Below the pieces are notes generated by a model. The model was not told the DNA's origin. It saw nothing but the letters and a program-made list of their open reading frames with translations, and did no database searches. Shown one piece after another: positions 8,008 through 16,013 of a DNA stretch of 64,000 nt (the first letter of the stretch is position 1; each line of letters starts with the position of its first letter). The DNA is from JAAZKA01 sp034926225 (lineage in GTDB: Bacteria; Bacillota; Clostridia; Oscillospirales; QAMX01): the NCBI GenBank assembly GCA_034926225.1, contig JAYFRF010000004.1, positions 124,001-188,000 on the forward strand, read 5' to 3'. A program made the translations under genes and the position numbers.

Positions 8008-10654
8008 AACCGATGGATGTGGTCTTACACAACCGCAACACCAGTTTGCGCAGAGTCTCGACGGGGATAACGAGCAGGGACAGCGCCATGCAGAGGAACA
8101 GCTCTCGGGGGGTGAGAGGGGTAGTGCGGAAGACGGGACCGCCAATGTAGACCATCGCGAGTTGGGCAATGGAGACGAGAGTCATAATAGCGACAAAAGG
8201 AGGGTTTTTCATGAGGTCGGAGAGCAGATTGATGCGTGTGGTACGGACGTTGAAGCTGTTCGCGATGGCACAGAAGATGAACAGGACGAAAAAGCCGGTC
8301 ATGAAGACGATGGGGCGGGGTTCGAAGCCGAAAATGGCGCGGGTGACAGGAGAGAGCAGGTACCAGACGCATAAGGCGACGGTAAAAGTAGCGCCGGAGA
8401 GGACAGTGAAGAGCATTCCGAGGGTAAAGATCGGCTCGTCGCGGCGGATGGGACGCTCGCGAAGGTAGAAGGCGCGGGGAGGCTCCCCGGCGAAGGCAAG
8501 ACCGGCGAGGGTGTCCATAATGAGGTTGACCCAGAGCATCTGGATAACGGTGACGGGGGTACCGACGCCGATGATAGGGCCGAGGACGGAGACGCCGACA
8601 GCGCAGAGGTTCATCGTGAGCTGGAAGACGATGAATTTACGGATACTCTTAAAGCAGGTGCGGCCGTAAAGGACGGCGCGCACGATGCTTGCGATGTTGT
8701 CGTCGAGGATGACGATGTCGCCGGCCTCGCGCGCGACCTCGGTGCCGCTGCCCATGGCAAATCCGACGTCGGCAAGCTTTAACGCGGGCGCATCGTTGAC
8801 ACCGTCGCCGGTCATGCCGACGACGGTGCCTTGCTCCTGCGCAAGCCGTACGAGACGAGTCTTGTCATCGGGACGGGCGCGGGACAGCACGGCAAGTCGG
8901 GGGAGGATACGGCGCACCTCGTCGTCGGAGAGGGAAGAGAGTGTGGAGGACTCCATGACGAGATCGCAGGGCGGCTCGGGAGGGTTCTTTTTATTGAACA
9001 CGGGATGAATCGCGGTGTCGAGGATGCCGATCTCGCGGGCGACAGAAGCGGCGGTGTCGGCGTTGTCGCCGGTCATCATGATGACACGTACCCCCGCTCC
9101 GCGCAGGGAACTGACGGCGTCGCGCGCTTCGGGGCGTACGCGGTCACGGATGCCGACAAGCGCGACGAGGGTAAGCCGGGTGTCGGTGTCGCCTTCCGCA
9201 AGAGCGAGGACGCGCATGCCGTCGGCGGTGAGGGAATCGAGCGTATTCTGGACGGTACGCCGTACAATGGGCAGCGCGGCGGCGCTCTCGTCGAGCATGC
9301 GGGTGCAGCGGGGGAGGATCAACTCTGGGGCGCCCTTGTAGAGACGGCAGGTTTTACCGGTGATCTGGTCGGTGACAGTGGCGCGGGAGTACTTTTTAGC
9401 GGAGTCAAAGGGGTCGAAGGCGATACGCCGGTAGCGGTCGGGGGGCGGAAGGGTCGTAAGAGAAGCAAGGAGGGCACGCTCGGTTGCGTTTCCGCCGACG
9501 CTTTTGCCGCGGGTGCGTACACTCTGGGTGTTGACGGCGCAGGCTCGGGCATAGGATTCGTAGAGAGACGTTTTGCGGAGTGCGTCTGGCGGGAGACGAC
9601 GGCCGGAGCCTGTGGCGATGGTTTCGACGGACATGCGTCCGTAGGTGAGGGTGCCGGTTTTGTCGCAGAAGAGCATACCCATAGAACCGGAGGTCTCGAT
9701 GCCGACGAGTCTGCGGACGAGTACCTGACCTTTCAGCATGCGCCGCATGTTCGACGAGAGGACGACAGTGATCATCATGGGCAACCCTTCGGGGACGGCG
9801 ACGACGACGACGGTAACGGCGAGGGTGATGGCATGCAGGAGTATCGGGAGCATAACGGAGGAGGAGGAGAGGGTAGCTAAAATGGCGATCATGCGGAAGC
9901 CGTTAGCCAGAACGACGGAGCAAAACAGATCGGCGAGACCCACGACAGCCGCACCGACGTAGCCGATACGGGAGATGACTTGAGCAAGCTTCGACAGGCG
10001 AAGCTTGAGCGGGCTTTCGCGAGTGTCGGTCTGAAGATCATGGGCTAGATTGCCGTAGACAGTTTTCGAGCCGACAGCCAAAATACGCATGACGCCCTCG
10101 CCCGCGCAGACGACGCTGCCGCGAAAGAGGGCGGCGGGATCTGAAAAAGCCGGTGGAGTTTTGGGTGTGGAGGCGAACTTTTTTGCTTCCGTGGATTCGC
10201 CGTTTAAGGCAGACTGATCGACGCGAAGGGAGCCTTCGATGAGGACGCCATCGGCGGAGATACGCTCCCCGGCTTGTAGGAGGACGCAGTCGCCGACGAC
10301 GAGCTCGGACGCGAAACATTCGACGCGTTCCCCGTCTCGATAGACGCGGGCGATGGTCTGCTGGGCTTCGGACTGGATGTGTGCGAAGGCGGATTCGCTG
10401 CCACGCTCGGAGATGGCGGAGATGAGCGTGGAGAAAACAATCGAGAGGACGATGCCAAGCGACTCGTACCAGCGGAAGGCGCGGAAGGCGAGGACAATAT
10501 TCAAAGCGAGCGCAAAGAGAAGAATGCGGATGATCGGGTCGCGGAGATTTTCTAAAATAGACGAAATGAGCGATTTACGAGGTCTTTCGGGGAGAGAATT
10601 GTCACCGTAACGCGTTCTGGACGCGTTTACCTGCGCGGTGGTCAAACCGGTCAT
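8006..10654 (-). CDS. Cation-transporting P-type ATPase, P2 (Ca2+) type
   Basis: The 882-residue protein has the complete P-type order: an N-terminal cytosolic segment, two helices, an actuator domain with NGES (residues 151-154), the ion-site helix with VAVPEGLP (about 285-292), the phosphorylation motif DKTGTLT (Asp 331), the hinge MTGDGVNDAPA, and a C-terminal six-helix region. PEGLP with a P2 C-terminus indicates a Ca2+-ATPase of the PMCA/SERCA type that exports Ca2+ with ATP. The actuator motif is normally TGES; here Thr is Asn. The start at 10654 follows AAGGGGTG. It is monocistronic and convergent with the aldo/keto reductase. Confidence 0.9.
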   Translation of the reverse strand: MTGLTTAQVNASRTRYGDNSLPERPRKSLISSILENLRDPIIRILLFALALNIVLAFRAFRWYESLGIVLSIVFSTLISAISERGSESAFAHIQSEAQQTIARVYRDGERVECFASELVVGDCVLLQAGERISADGVLIEGSLRVDQSALNGESTEAKKFASTPKTPPAFSDPAALFRGSVVCAGEGVMRILAVGSKTVYGNLAHDLQTDTRESPLKLRLSKLAQVISRIGYVGAAVVGLADLFCSVVLANGFRMIAILATLSSSSVMLPILLHAITLAVTVVVVAVPEGLPMMITVVLSSNMRRMLKGQVLVRRLVGIETSGSMGMLFCDKTGTLTYGRMSVETIATGSGRRLPPDALRKTSLYESYARACAVNTQSVRTRGKSVGGNATERALLASLTTLPPPDRYRRIAFDPFDSAKKYSRATVTDQITGKTCRLYKGAPELILPRCTRMLDESAAALPIVRRTVQNTLDSLTADGMRVLALAEGDTDTRLTLVALVGIRDRVRPEARDAVSSLRGAGVRVIMMTGDNADTAASVAREIGILDTAIHPVFNKKNPPEPPCDLVMESSTLSSLSDDEVRRILPRLAVLSRARPDDKTRLVRLAQEQGTVVGMTGDGVNDAPALKLADVGFAMGSGTEVAREAGDIVILDDNIASIVRAVLYGRTCFKSIRKFIVFQLTMNLCAVGVSVLGPIIGVGTPVTVIQMLWVNLIMDTLAGLAFAGEPPRAFYLRERPIRRDEPIFTLGMLFTVLSGATFTVALCVWYLLSPVTRAIFGFEPRPIVFMTGFFVLFIFCAIANSFNVRTTRINLLSDLMKNPPFVAIMTLVSIAQLAMVYIGGPVFRTTPLTPRELFLCMALSLLVIPVETLRKLVLRLCKTTSIG

Positions 10655-10783
10655 AAGCGTACACCCCTTTTTTGAGTCATGATCACCCTACATCCTATTA
10701 TTAGAGGAGTTGGAATATGCCCCGGAAGTGACCTTTGCCGTATACGAAAAGTTGTACAAAAATAAAAAGATTATGAAAATATC

Positions 10784-10812
10784 TTGACAAACGAACAATC
10801 GTATGGTATGAT
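10784..10812 (+). promoter_or_regulatory. Promoter of the XRE/ImmA pair, with a spacer dyad
   Basis: TTGACA at 10784-10789, a 17-base spacer, TATGAT at 10807-10812. The spacer holds ACGA-ACAA-TCGT (10790-10801), a small dyad placed where the XRE protein could repress its own promoter. Confidence 0.75.
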
Positions 10813-10835
10813 GAGAAAAAAAGGGAGATGAGTCT

Positions 10836-11156
10836 ATGGATATCCGTCGGCGTATCAAGGATTTGTGCCGGTCACGCGGGGTGAGTATCAACGCGCTGGA
10901 GAAGAGCTGCGGTTTTGCGCCCGGCTCGATTGCACATTGGGATACGAAGATACCGTCCGTGGAGCGTGTGGAGATGGTCGCGGACTACTTCCATGTGTCG
11001 GTAGACTTCCTTTTGGGGCGTACGGTGCCGTTAAGCGAGGTATCGGGTGTCAGCGGCGCATACTTGAGCCTTGCACGGTCGGCAGAGGAATCGGGACTTG
11101 CACCCGAGGACGTGCAGATCATCATGGATGCGGTCAAACAGATGCGAAATCGATAA
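10836..11156 (+). CDS. XRE-family helix-turn-helix regulator
   Basis: A 106-residue protein with an N-terminal HTH_3 domain (residues about 3-60: RRRIKDLCRSRGVSINALEK, then a recognition helix near APGSIAHWD and the usual YFHVSVDFLLGR end). A short C-terminal helix follows. Such proteins are DNA-binding repressors, typically of phage, integrative element or stress modules. It sits directly upstream of an ImmA/IrrE-type peptidase, an arrangement like ImmR/ImmA of ICEBs1, where the peptidase cleaves the repressor. No other mobile-element gene is nearby. Confidence 0.88.
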   Translation: MDIRRRIKDLCRSRGVSINALEKSCGFAPGSIAHWDTKIPSVERVEMVADYFHVSVDFLLGRTVPLSEVSGVSGAYLSLARSAEESGLAPEDVQIIMDAVKQMRNR

Positions 11157-11169
11157 TATAGAGGCAATT

Positions 11170-11832
11170 ATGTCGCTTGATCGTGATAAACCGGACGACG
11201 GTTTTTTTGGCGTACCCAAAGCAGCGGTGGAGAGGGATCACGTTATGGATAACGCGCGCGCGGCGCTCTACACCCAGATCACGCGGCTCAGGCGGGTGTG
11301 GCGAGTCTCGGGTCTGCGCTTCGAAGCCTTCTGTATTGCGCGTTCATTACCGGGCGTGAAGGTACGGGAGACAAGGTTCTCGACTCCAGCGTTTCGCGGG
11401 ATCCTGGTAACAGCGCCGGATAAATCGAAGGCGATCATTGTGCTAAACAGCCTGCGTTCGGAAGAAGAACAAACGTTTGACCTCACCCATGAGCTTGTGC
11501 ATTTCGAGCTACATCCGCCGACGATGGATTCGCAGAAATATTCGCAGTTTTATGAATGGCAAGCGAACGAAGGTGCGGCGGAGCTGCTGATGCCGCGCGC
11601 GACGGTTCTTGAGGACATGTATGTATGCCGCAAGGCGATCGGTGACCCCAAAAATCAGCGCGGCTATATAAGTGCTCGCGCCGACCACTTCGGCGTCACG
11701 CAAGCGCTGTTTGAGCGCCGCCTTTTTGTGCTGCGTTATGATATACGGCAAGCGCTCAGTGGTATTCCGCCGGAGGAAATCCCAATTCTTCCACAAAGCT
11801 GGTATTCCAAAAATAAAAACTGCAAACCATAA
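11170..11832 (+). CDS. ImmA/IrrE-family metallopeptidase
   Basis: A 220-residue protein with the zinc motif HELVH in the context FDLTHELVHFELH (about residue 110) and a downstream glutamate in EWQANEGAAELLMP, the standard ImmA/IrrE arrangement. In characterised cases these cytosolic peptidases cleave a partner XRE repressor and so turn on a regulon after DNA damage or a signal. The start chosen is the ATG at 11170, six bases after GAGG and 13 bases after the regulator's stop; the frame is open upstream but overlaps that gene. A hairpin at 11837-11869 follows. What the pair controls is not evident, as the next gene on this strand is 1 kb away. Confidence 0.85.
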   Translation: MSLDRDKPDDGFFGVPKAAVERDHVMDNARAALYTQITRLRRVWRVSGLRFEAFCIARSLPGVKVRETRFSTPAFRGILVTAPDKSKAIIVLNSLRSEEEQTFDLTHELVHFELHPPTMDSQKYSQFYEWQANEGAAELLMPRATVLEDMYVCRKAIGDPKNQRGYISARADHFGVTQALFERRLFVLRYDIRQALSGIPPEEIPILPQSWYSKNKNCKP

Positions 11833-11836
11833 AAAC

Positions 11837-11869
11837 AGCGCAGAGCATCAAACTATGATGCTCTGCGCT
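11837..11869 (+). terminator. Hairpin after the ImmA gene
   Basis: A 14-base perfect stem (11837-11850 with 11856-11869) and five-base loop. There is no clean T tract after it (ATATAAAC), so termination may be partial. Confidence 0.5.
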
Positions 11870-11949
11870 ATATAAACCCTCGTATAAGCGGCGAAACTGC
11901 CGTCGTAACGGGAGAATACTAAGGGAACGGAAAACGCTCCCGGGACTTT

Positions 11950-11975
11950 CCGCTGCTTATGGCAATAAGCAGCGG
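11950..11975. repeat. Perfect 11-bp hairpin beyond the thioredoxin gene
   Basis: CCGCTGCTTAT and ATAAGCAGCGG around a GGCA loop. It lies just after the trxA stop on the minus strand and may end that transcript, but no T tract follows on either strand. Confidence 0.45.
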
Positions 11976-11983
11976 CGCGATGG

Positions 11984-12295
11984 TTAAACACCAAGGAGCT
12001 TCAGGATGGTACCCTTCGGGACGACGCCGACGGAGGTGCGTTCTACCTTGCCGTTGCGTATGACAACCAGCGTGGGAATGCTCATAACACCGAACTGCGA
12101 CGCCAATTCGGACTGCTCGTCGACGTTAACCTTGCCGACCTTAACACCGGGGACAGTGCTGGCAACCTCATCTACGACGGGAGAGAGCATCCGACACGGG
12201 CCGCACCACGACGCCCAGAAGTCGAGGAGGACGGGCTCCTTTGCATCTAAAACCTCAGTTTTGAAATTTTCCTTCGTTATCTTTAAAGCTGACAT
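11984..12295 (-). CDS. trxA: Thioredoxin
   Basis: A 103-residue thioredoxin with the active site WCGPC in FWASWCGPCRMLSP and the cis-proline loop MSIPTLVV. It reduces protein disulfides in the cytosol, normally recharged by thioredoxin reductase, which is not in this window. I start it at the ATG ending at 12295, because the ATG two codons earlier lies only two bases after the AAGGAG site whereas this one has about eight bases. It has its own likely extended -10 promoter (TGG-TATACT, 12342-12350 on the minus strand). Confidence 0.93.
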   Translation of the reverse strand: MSALKITKENFKTEVLDAKEPVLLDFWASWCGPCRMLSPVVDEVASTVPGVKVGKVNVDEQSELASQFGVMSIPTLVVIRNGKVERTSVGVVPKGTILKLLGV

Positions 12296-12341
12296 GTTCA
12301 TCGCTCCTTTATATGTTGTATCCTTTCCGGATCGTGGCTTT

Positions 12342-12350
12342 AGTATACCA
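12342..12350 (-). promoter_or_regulatory. Probable extended -10 promoter of trxA
   Basis: On the minus strand TGG followed by TATACT. No clear -35 is seen, consistent with an extended -10 promoter; the start would be about 40 bases before the gene. Confidence 0.4.
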
Positions 12351-12383
12351 GACCTGTAGGAGAAAATCCGTGACTAAATCACA

Positions 12384-12788
12384 TTAAAGGAGATTTTTTT
12401 CACGGAGGAACGCATCAAGGATGTCGGCGGCCTGTTCGACAGTGGCAGCGCAGCGGCGGGGCGGGGCAACATAGCGGGGCTTGAGGACGGCGCAGAGATC
12501 GGAACCGAGAGCAGACTCGAAAGACTGGACGTAGGCTTCGCAGAGTCGGCCGAAGTCTTTCGTAGCGTGCGCGCGTTCACGTACAGCAAGGCTTCCGATG
12601 ACGGCAAGCCCGCCGGCAAGCGCGCCGCAGATTCGTCCGCAGCCGCAGCCGCCGCCGAAGGGGGAGAGAAGATGGAACGCGTCGGGAGAAAGCCCGAGAG
12701 CGTACTCGTCGTTTGCGGCAAGCAGGATGGATTCGGCACAGTTATAGTCATGATCTAAGTAGTAGGCAACGGCACGTTCACGCAGCAT
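12384..12788 (-). CDS. C_GCAxxG_C_C family protein
   Basis: A 134-residue protein with the family signature of spaced cysteines and small residues: DYNCAESIL near the N-terminus, then GGGCGCGRICGALAGGLAVIG, and a late Cys (DLCAVL). The family is found in anaerobes and is thought to be a redox or metal-associated helical protein; no precise role is known. The start is the ATG ending at 12788, downstream of AAAGGAGG though with a rather long 12-base gap; the frame is open further upstream into the promoter region. It has a divergent promoter pair with the response regulator gene, and the two may share control. Confidence 0.75.
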   Translation of the reverse strand: MLRERAVAYYLDHDYNCAESILLAANDEYALGLSPDAFHLLSPFGGGCGCGRICGALAGGLAVIGSLAVRERAHATKDFGRLCEAYVQSFESALGSDLCAVLKPRYVAPPRRCAATVEQAADILDAFLREKNLL

Positions 12789-12820
12789 AGGGGCTAAGCG
12801 CCTCCTTTGTAATACCGCGC

Positions 12821-12849
12821 TTGACAGGTGAAGCGCGGTTGGGTATAAT
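12821..12849 (+). promoter_or_regulatory. Perfect consensus promoter of the response regulator gene
   Basis: TTGACA at 12821-12826, 17-base spacer, TATAAT at 12844-12849; the start is near 12856. Its -10 is one arm of the palindrome at 12844-12864. Confidence 0.85.
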
Positions 12850-12864
12850 GATACTATCATTATA
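12844..12864. promoter_or_regulatory. 21-base perfect palindrome shared by two opposed promoters
   Basis: TATAATGATA and TATCATTATA flank a central C. The left arm is the -10 of the plus-strand promoter and the right arm is the -10 of the minus-strand promoter. A protein dimer here would cover both start sites. Confidence 0.7.
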
Positions 12865-12887
12865 CTGCCGAATATCAGTTTTGGCAA
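12859..12887 (-). promoter_or_regulatory. Promoter of the C_GCAxxG_C_C gene
   Basis: On the minus strand: TTGCCA at 12887-12882, 17-base spacer, TATAAT at 12864-12859; start near 12852. It occupies the same DNA as the plus-strand promoter, so RNA polymerase can hold only one at a time. Confidence 0.75.
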
Positions 12888-12905
12888 GCGATAAAGGAAT
12901 AAATT

Positions 12906-13577
12906 ATGTATAAAATACTGATAGCGGAGGACGATACCGTTATCGCGCGCGCGGTTACGGTACATTTATCTGCTTGGGGATATGACGCGCACTCCATATC
13001 CGATCTCTCAAACGTGGCGGGGGAGGTACGGCGGGAGAACCCGGCGCTGGTGCTCTTAGACATTCTGCTGCCACATTTCAACGGTTACCACTGGTGCGGA
13101 GAAATTCGGAAGTTTTCGCGGGTGCCGATCCTGTTTTTGTCGTCGGCGTCGGACAACATGAATATTGTGATGGCGATGAATATGGGCGGGGACGATTTTG
13201 TGGCAAAACCGTTCGATCTGAACGTTCTGACGGCGAAAATCGGGGCGTTGCTGCGTCGGACATACGAAAGCGGCGCTCCGGCGGAGCTTCTAGAGCGCGG
13301 CGGGGTCATCCTCAACCTTTCCGACGCGACGGTGAGCTTCAGAGACGCTCGGGAGACGCTGACACGCAACGAGCTGCGGATTCTCTCCCTCCTGATGCGC
13401 GGCGCGGGACACGCGCAGACGCGCGGCGACCTCATTACAGCCCTCTGGGAGACGGACAGCTTCATCGACGATAACACCCTCGCCGTTAACATCGCGCGGC
13501 TTCGGCGCAAGCTCGACGGCATAGGCGCGCGGGATTTTATCCTGACGCGCAAGGGCGTGGGGTATATCGTCGAATGA
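12906..13577 (+). CDS. OmpR-family response regulator (BceR-like)
   Basis: A 223-residue regulator. The receiver domain (about 1-115) has the acidic pair EDD near residue 9, the phospho-acceptor Asp in LVLLDILLP (about 53), the switch Ser in LFLSSASD, and Lys in DDFVAKPF. The NMGGDDF wording is typical of BceR/YxdJ-type regulators of peptide-antibiotic detoxification systems. The C-terminal winged helix (about 130-223) carries the RNELRILSLLM and GVGYIVE ends. It overlaps the histidine kinase gene by 4 bases (ATGA), so the two are translationally coupled. The ABC transporter normally linked to such pairs is not present. Confidence 0.9.
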   Translation: MYKILIAEDDTVIARAVTVHLSAWGYDAHSISDLSNVAGEVRRENPALVLLDILLPHFNGYHWCGEIRKFSRVPILFLSSASDNMNIVMAMNMGGDDFVAKPFDLNVLTAKIGALLRRTYESGAPAELLERGGVILNLSDATVSFRDARETLTRNELRILSLLMRGAGHAQTRGDLITALWETDSFIDDNTLAVNIARLRRKLDGIGARDFILTRKGVGYIVE

Positions 13578-14572
13578 AGACGATTTTTGACTATGTGCGG
13601 CGGCAATGGGCGGCAATCGCCGCATTCGCGGTTGTCTGCGTTTGCTTTTCGGTGATATTGCCGCTGTATGATGTCCCGGCGGAGGCCGCCCTTTACGCGA
13701 TCGCGCTGACGGCGGTCGGCTGGGGAGCGCTGGGCATCATTCGGTACCGGGCATTCCGAGAACGGCATCGGGCGCTGGAATGTGTCGCTGCGCATGTGCG
13801 GTCATCGTCCGACGGGCTGCCGGAGCCTGAGTCACTCGTGGAGGAGGATTATCAGCGGCTGCTGGGCTTACTCTGGGATGACCGTGCGGAGGTCATATCA
13901 CACGCGGACATGGCGGATACCGAGCGGCGGGACGCGTTCACGCTGTGGGCGCATCAGATCAAGACGCCGATCGCGGCAATGAGGCTGCTGCTGCAAAGCG
14001 GGGGAGATGCGGACGCGCTGTCCGAGCAACTTTTTTTTATCGAGCAGTACGCGGACATGGCGCTCGTCTCTCTAAGGTCGGAAACGATGGCGGGTGACCT
14101 GCTGATGCGGCGGTACGCGATGGGGCGGCTTGTGCGCGACGCGGCGAAAAAGTTTGCGCGGTCGTTCTATCTACGGGGCTTGACGCTGATACTCGCGGTG
14201 CCGGAGGGCTTGGATGTGCTGACGGATGAGAAATGGATGACGTTTGTCGTCGAGCAGCTGCTTTCGAACGCGGTCAAATACACTCCATCGGGCGGCAAGG
14301 TGACGATTGCAGGGGATATTCTCGGAGAGCGGCCGCGCCTACGCGTGACGGACACCGGTATCGGTATCCGCGAAGAGGATTTGCCACGCATCTTTGAACG
14401 TGGATTTACTGGCTATAACGGCCGTGCCGATAAAAAGGCCACAGGACTGGGGCTTTATCTCTGTGCGCGGATTGCCCGATCAATGGGGGTCGAAATCGGT
14501 ATTGATTCGGTGCCTGGGCGGGGAACCTGTGCAACATTGCTGTTTCCAACGACGGAACGAATCGACGAATGA
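13574..14572 (+). CDS. Intramembrane-sensing histidine kinase (BceS-like)
   Basis: A 332-residue kinase with two N-terminal transmembrane helices (about 14-34 and 38-57) joined by almost no extracellular loop, the hallmark of intramembrane-sensing kinases. The phosphorylated His lies in LWAHQIKTPIAAM (about 125). The N box (VEQLLSNAVKYT), the DTGIGI G1 box and the ATGLGLYLC G2 box are all intact, so it should be active. It partners the regulator at 12906. In known Bce systems the sensor depends on a BceAB-like transporter for stimulus detection; none lies nearby, so an unlinked transporter or another input must be involved. Confidence 0.9.
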   Translation: MKTIFDYVRRQWAAIAAFAVVCVCFSVILPLYDVPAEAALYAIALTAVGWGALGIIRYRAFRERHRALECVAAHVRSSSDGLPEPESLVEEDYQRLLGLLWDDRAEVISHADMADTERRDAFTLWAHQIKTPIAAMRLLLQSGGDADALSEQLFFIEQYADMALVSLRSETMAGDLLMRRYAMGRLVRDAAKKFARSFYLRGLTLILAVPEGLDVLTDEKWMTFVVEQLLSNAVKYTPSGGKVTIAGDILGERPRLRVTDTGIGIREEDLPRIFERGFTGYNGRADKKATGLGLYLCARIARSMGVEIGIDSVPGRGTCATLLFPTTERIDE

Positions 14573-14584
14573 CGGGATTCAATA

Positions 14585-14613
14585 TAGACAAACGGCAAGG
14601 TATATGGTAAAAT
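14585..14613 (+). promoter_or_regulatory. Possible promoter of tcdA
   Basis: TAGACA at 14585-14590, 17-base spacer, TAAAAT at 14608-14613. The predicted start (about 14620) falls within the AGGAGGAGG ribosome site, so either the RNA has a very short leader or this is fortuitous. Confidence 0.4.
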
Positions 14614-14628
14614 CAGGAGGAGGCCGGA

Positions 14629-15357
14629 ATGGGGACGCTTATGGATCGGTTTACGGAACGTACGAGAGGAGTGCTCGGCGACGGCGCGATGGAGCGTATC
14701 GCGCAGGCGAAGGTGGTCGTCGTGGGACTCGGCGGAGTAGGCTCCTACGCTGCCGAGACTGTCGTTCGCGCCGGGGTCGGACATGTGACGCTTGTCGATC
14801 ACGATACCGTGGACATTACAAACCTGAATCGCCAGCTTTGCGCCCTCCGCTCGACGGTGGGGCGCGCCAAAGCCGACGTCTGCCGCGAACGGGGACTCGA
14901 TATAAACCCCGACGCGGATATCCGCGCAATGCGGGTATTTTGCGATGAGACGACGCTCGAGGATATCCTTTCGGGAGATCCCGACTGCGTACTGGACTGT
15001 ATCGATACGGTCGGGCCGAAGGTGGCTTTGATCGAGGCCTGTACGAAGCGGGGCATCCGGATCTTTTCGGCGCTCGGCACGGGGAGGAAGCTGGATCCGA
15101 CACGGCTGTGTGTGCGTGACGTGTATGAGACGAAAGGTGACCCGCTGGCGAGAGTGGTCAGGCATGAGCTGCGGCGGCGGGGCGTAGAGCACTTAACGGT
15201 GGTCTGCTCGGAGGAGGAGCCGACAGGGATTCTGATACCCGGGGAGCGGAAGGCCGCGCCAGGGAGTGTCGCGTGGGTTCCCGGATGCGCGGGGTTAATT
15301 TTGGGCTCGCTCGCGGTGCGGTCGATAGCGGAAGGAGCGGCGCCATGCGGACGCTGA
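14629..15357 (+). CDS. tcdA: tRNA threonylcarbamoyladenosine dehydratase
   Basis: A 242-residue member of the ThiF/MoeB/E1-like family. The ATP-binding glycine-rich motif GLGGVGSYAAE (about residues 32-42) is followed by DHDTVDITNLNRQ, which contains the conserved Asp and Arg. The late segments LGTGRKLDPTRL and GSVAWVPGCAGLILGS match TcdA (YgdL/CsdL) rather than MoeB or ThiF. The enzyme uses ATP to cyclise t6A37 in tRNA to ct6A. A strong AGGAGGAGG site precedes the ATG. The phosphoesterase gene begins 13 bases before its stop, so they are coupled. The t6A-forming genes tsaE and tsaB lie at 47 kb. Confidence 0.88.
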   Translation: MGTLMDRFTERTRGVLGDGAMERIAQAKVVVVGLGGVGSYAAETVVRAGVGHVTLVDHDTVDITNLNRQLCALRSTVGRAKADVCRERGLDINPDADIRAMRVFCDETTLEDILSGDPDCVLDCIDTVGPKVALIEACTKRGIRIFSALGTGRKLDPTRLCVRDVYETKGDPLARVVRHELRRRGVEHLTVVCSEEEPTGILIPGERKAAPGSVAWVPGCAGLILGSLAVRSIAEGAAPCGR

Positions 15358-15998
15358 AGGTGCTGATCGTATCCGATCACGAGAGCGAGTACATCTGGGA
15401 GTATTTTGACCGCGAGGCTTTTAAGGGAGTAGAGCTGATCATCTCCTGCGGGGATTTAAAGCCGGAATATTTGTCCTTTCTGGTGACGATGCTGCCGGTA
15501 CCGCTTTTATACGTGCCGGGGAACCACGATGAGAGATATCAGAGGACGCCGCCGGAGGGATGTATCGACCTGGAGGAATACGGGGTCTATATTTACAAAG
15601 GATTTCGGTTTTTAGGGTATGGCGGCTGCAAGAGCGATGCGCGCAAGGCAAACCAATATACGGAGCGGGAGATGCGAAATAATGTTTTAAAGACGCTGCC
15701 GTCAATTCTTTGGCGGGGCGGATTTGACGTACTGGTGACACACGCTTCCGCGGAGGGTCTGGGAGACGGCGACGATAGATTCCATAAGGGGTTTCGCTGC
15801 TTTCGACGCCTGATCGATACATGGGAACCCGCGTATCATTTGCACGGTCATGTGCATTTATCGTACTGCTACCGTCAAAAACGGGTGGAGAAGTACAAAA
15901 ATACGACGATTATCAATGGATTCAATTATATAATTACAGATTTGGAGCTCCCAGACAAACCAAAAAGGCGGTATTTCCCGAAGGGTATGGAGAAATAA
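15345..15998 (+). CDS. Calcineurin-like metallophosphoesterase
   Basis: A 217-residue protein with the metal ligands of the superfamily in order: an N-terminal D-x-H equivalent (VSDHESEY), CGDLKPEYL, PGNHDERY, a His in TH (VLVTHAS) and HLHGHVHLSY near the C-terminus. Substrates of such proteins range from phosphodiesters to cyclic dinucleotides and cannot be predicted. The start is the ATG at 15345, which follows GGAAGGAG and overlaps the end of tcdA. The large BMP-domain gene starts 16 bases downstream, suggesting a tcdA-phosphoesterase-BMP operon. Confidence 0.82.
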   Translation: MRTLKVLIVSDHESEYIWEYFDREAFKGVELIISCGDLKPEYLSFLVTMLPVPLLYVPGNHDERYQRTPPEGCIDLEEYGVYIYKGFRFLGYGGCKSDARKANQYTEREMRNNVLKTLPSILWRGGFDVLVTHASAEGLGDGDDRFHKGFRCFRRLIDTWEPAYHLHGHVHLSYCYRQKRVEKYKNTTIINGFNYIITDLELPDKPKRRYFPKGMEK

Positions 15999-16013
15999 GG
16001 AGGTATAACCGTC

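Noticed and set aside
8831..9880. A 349-codon open frame on the plus strand inside the P-type ATPase gene
   Set aside because: It is antisense to a fully intact ATPase, its protein is Gly/Asp/His-rich with no motif, and it has no ribosome site; GC-rich genes often leave the opposite strand open.
10790..10806. LexA (DinR) box in the XRE promoter spacer
   Set aside because: Only the GAAC half fits; the second half reads GTAT where GTTC is required.
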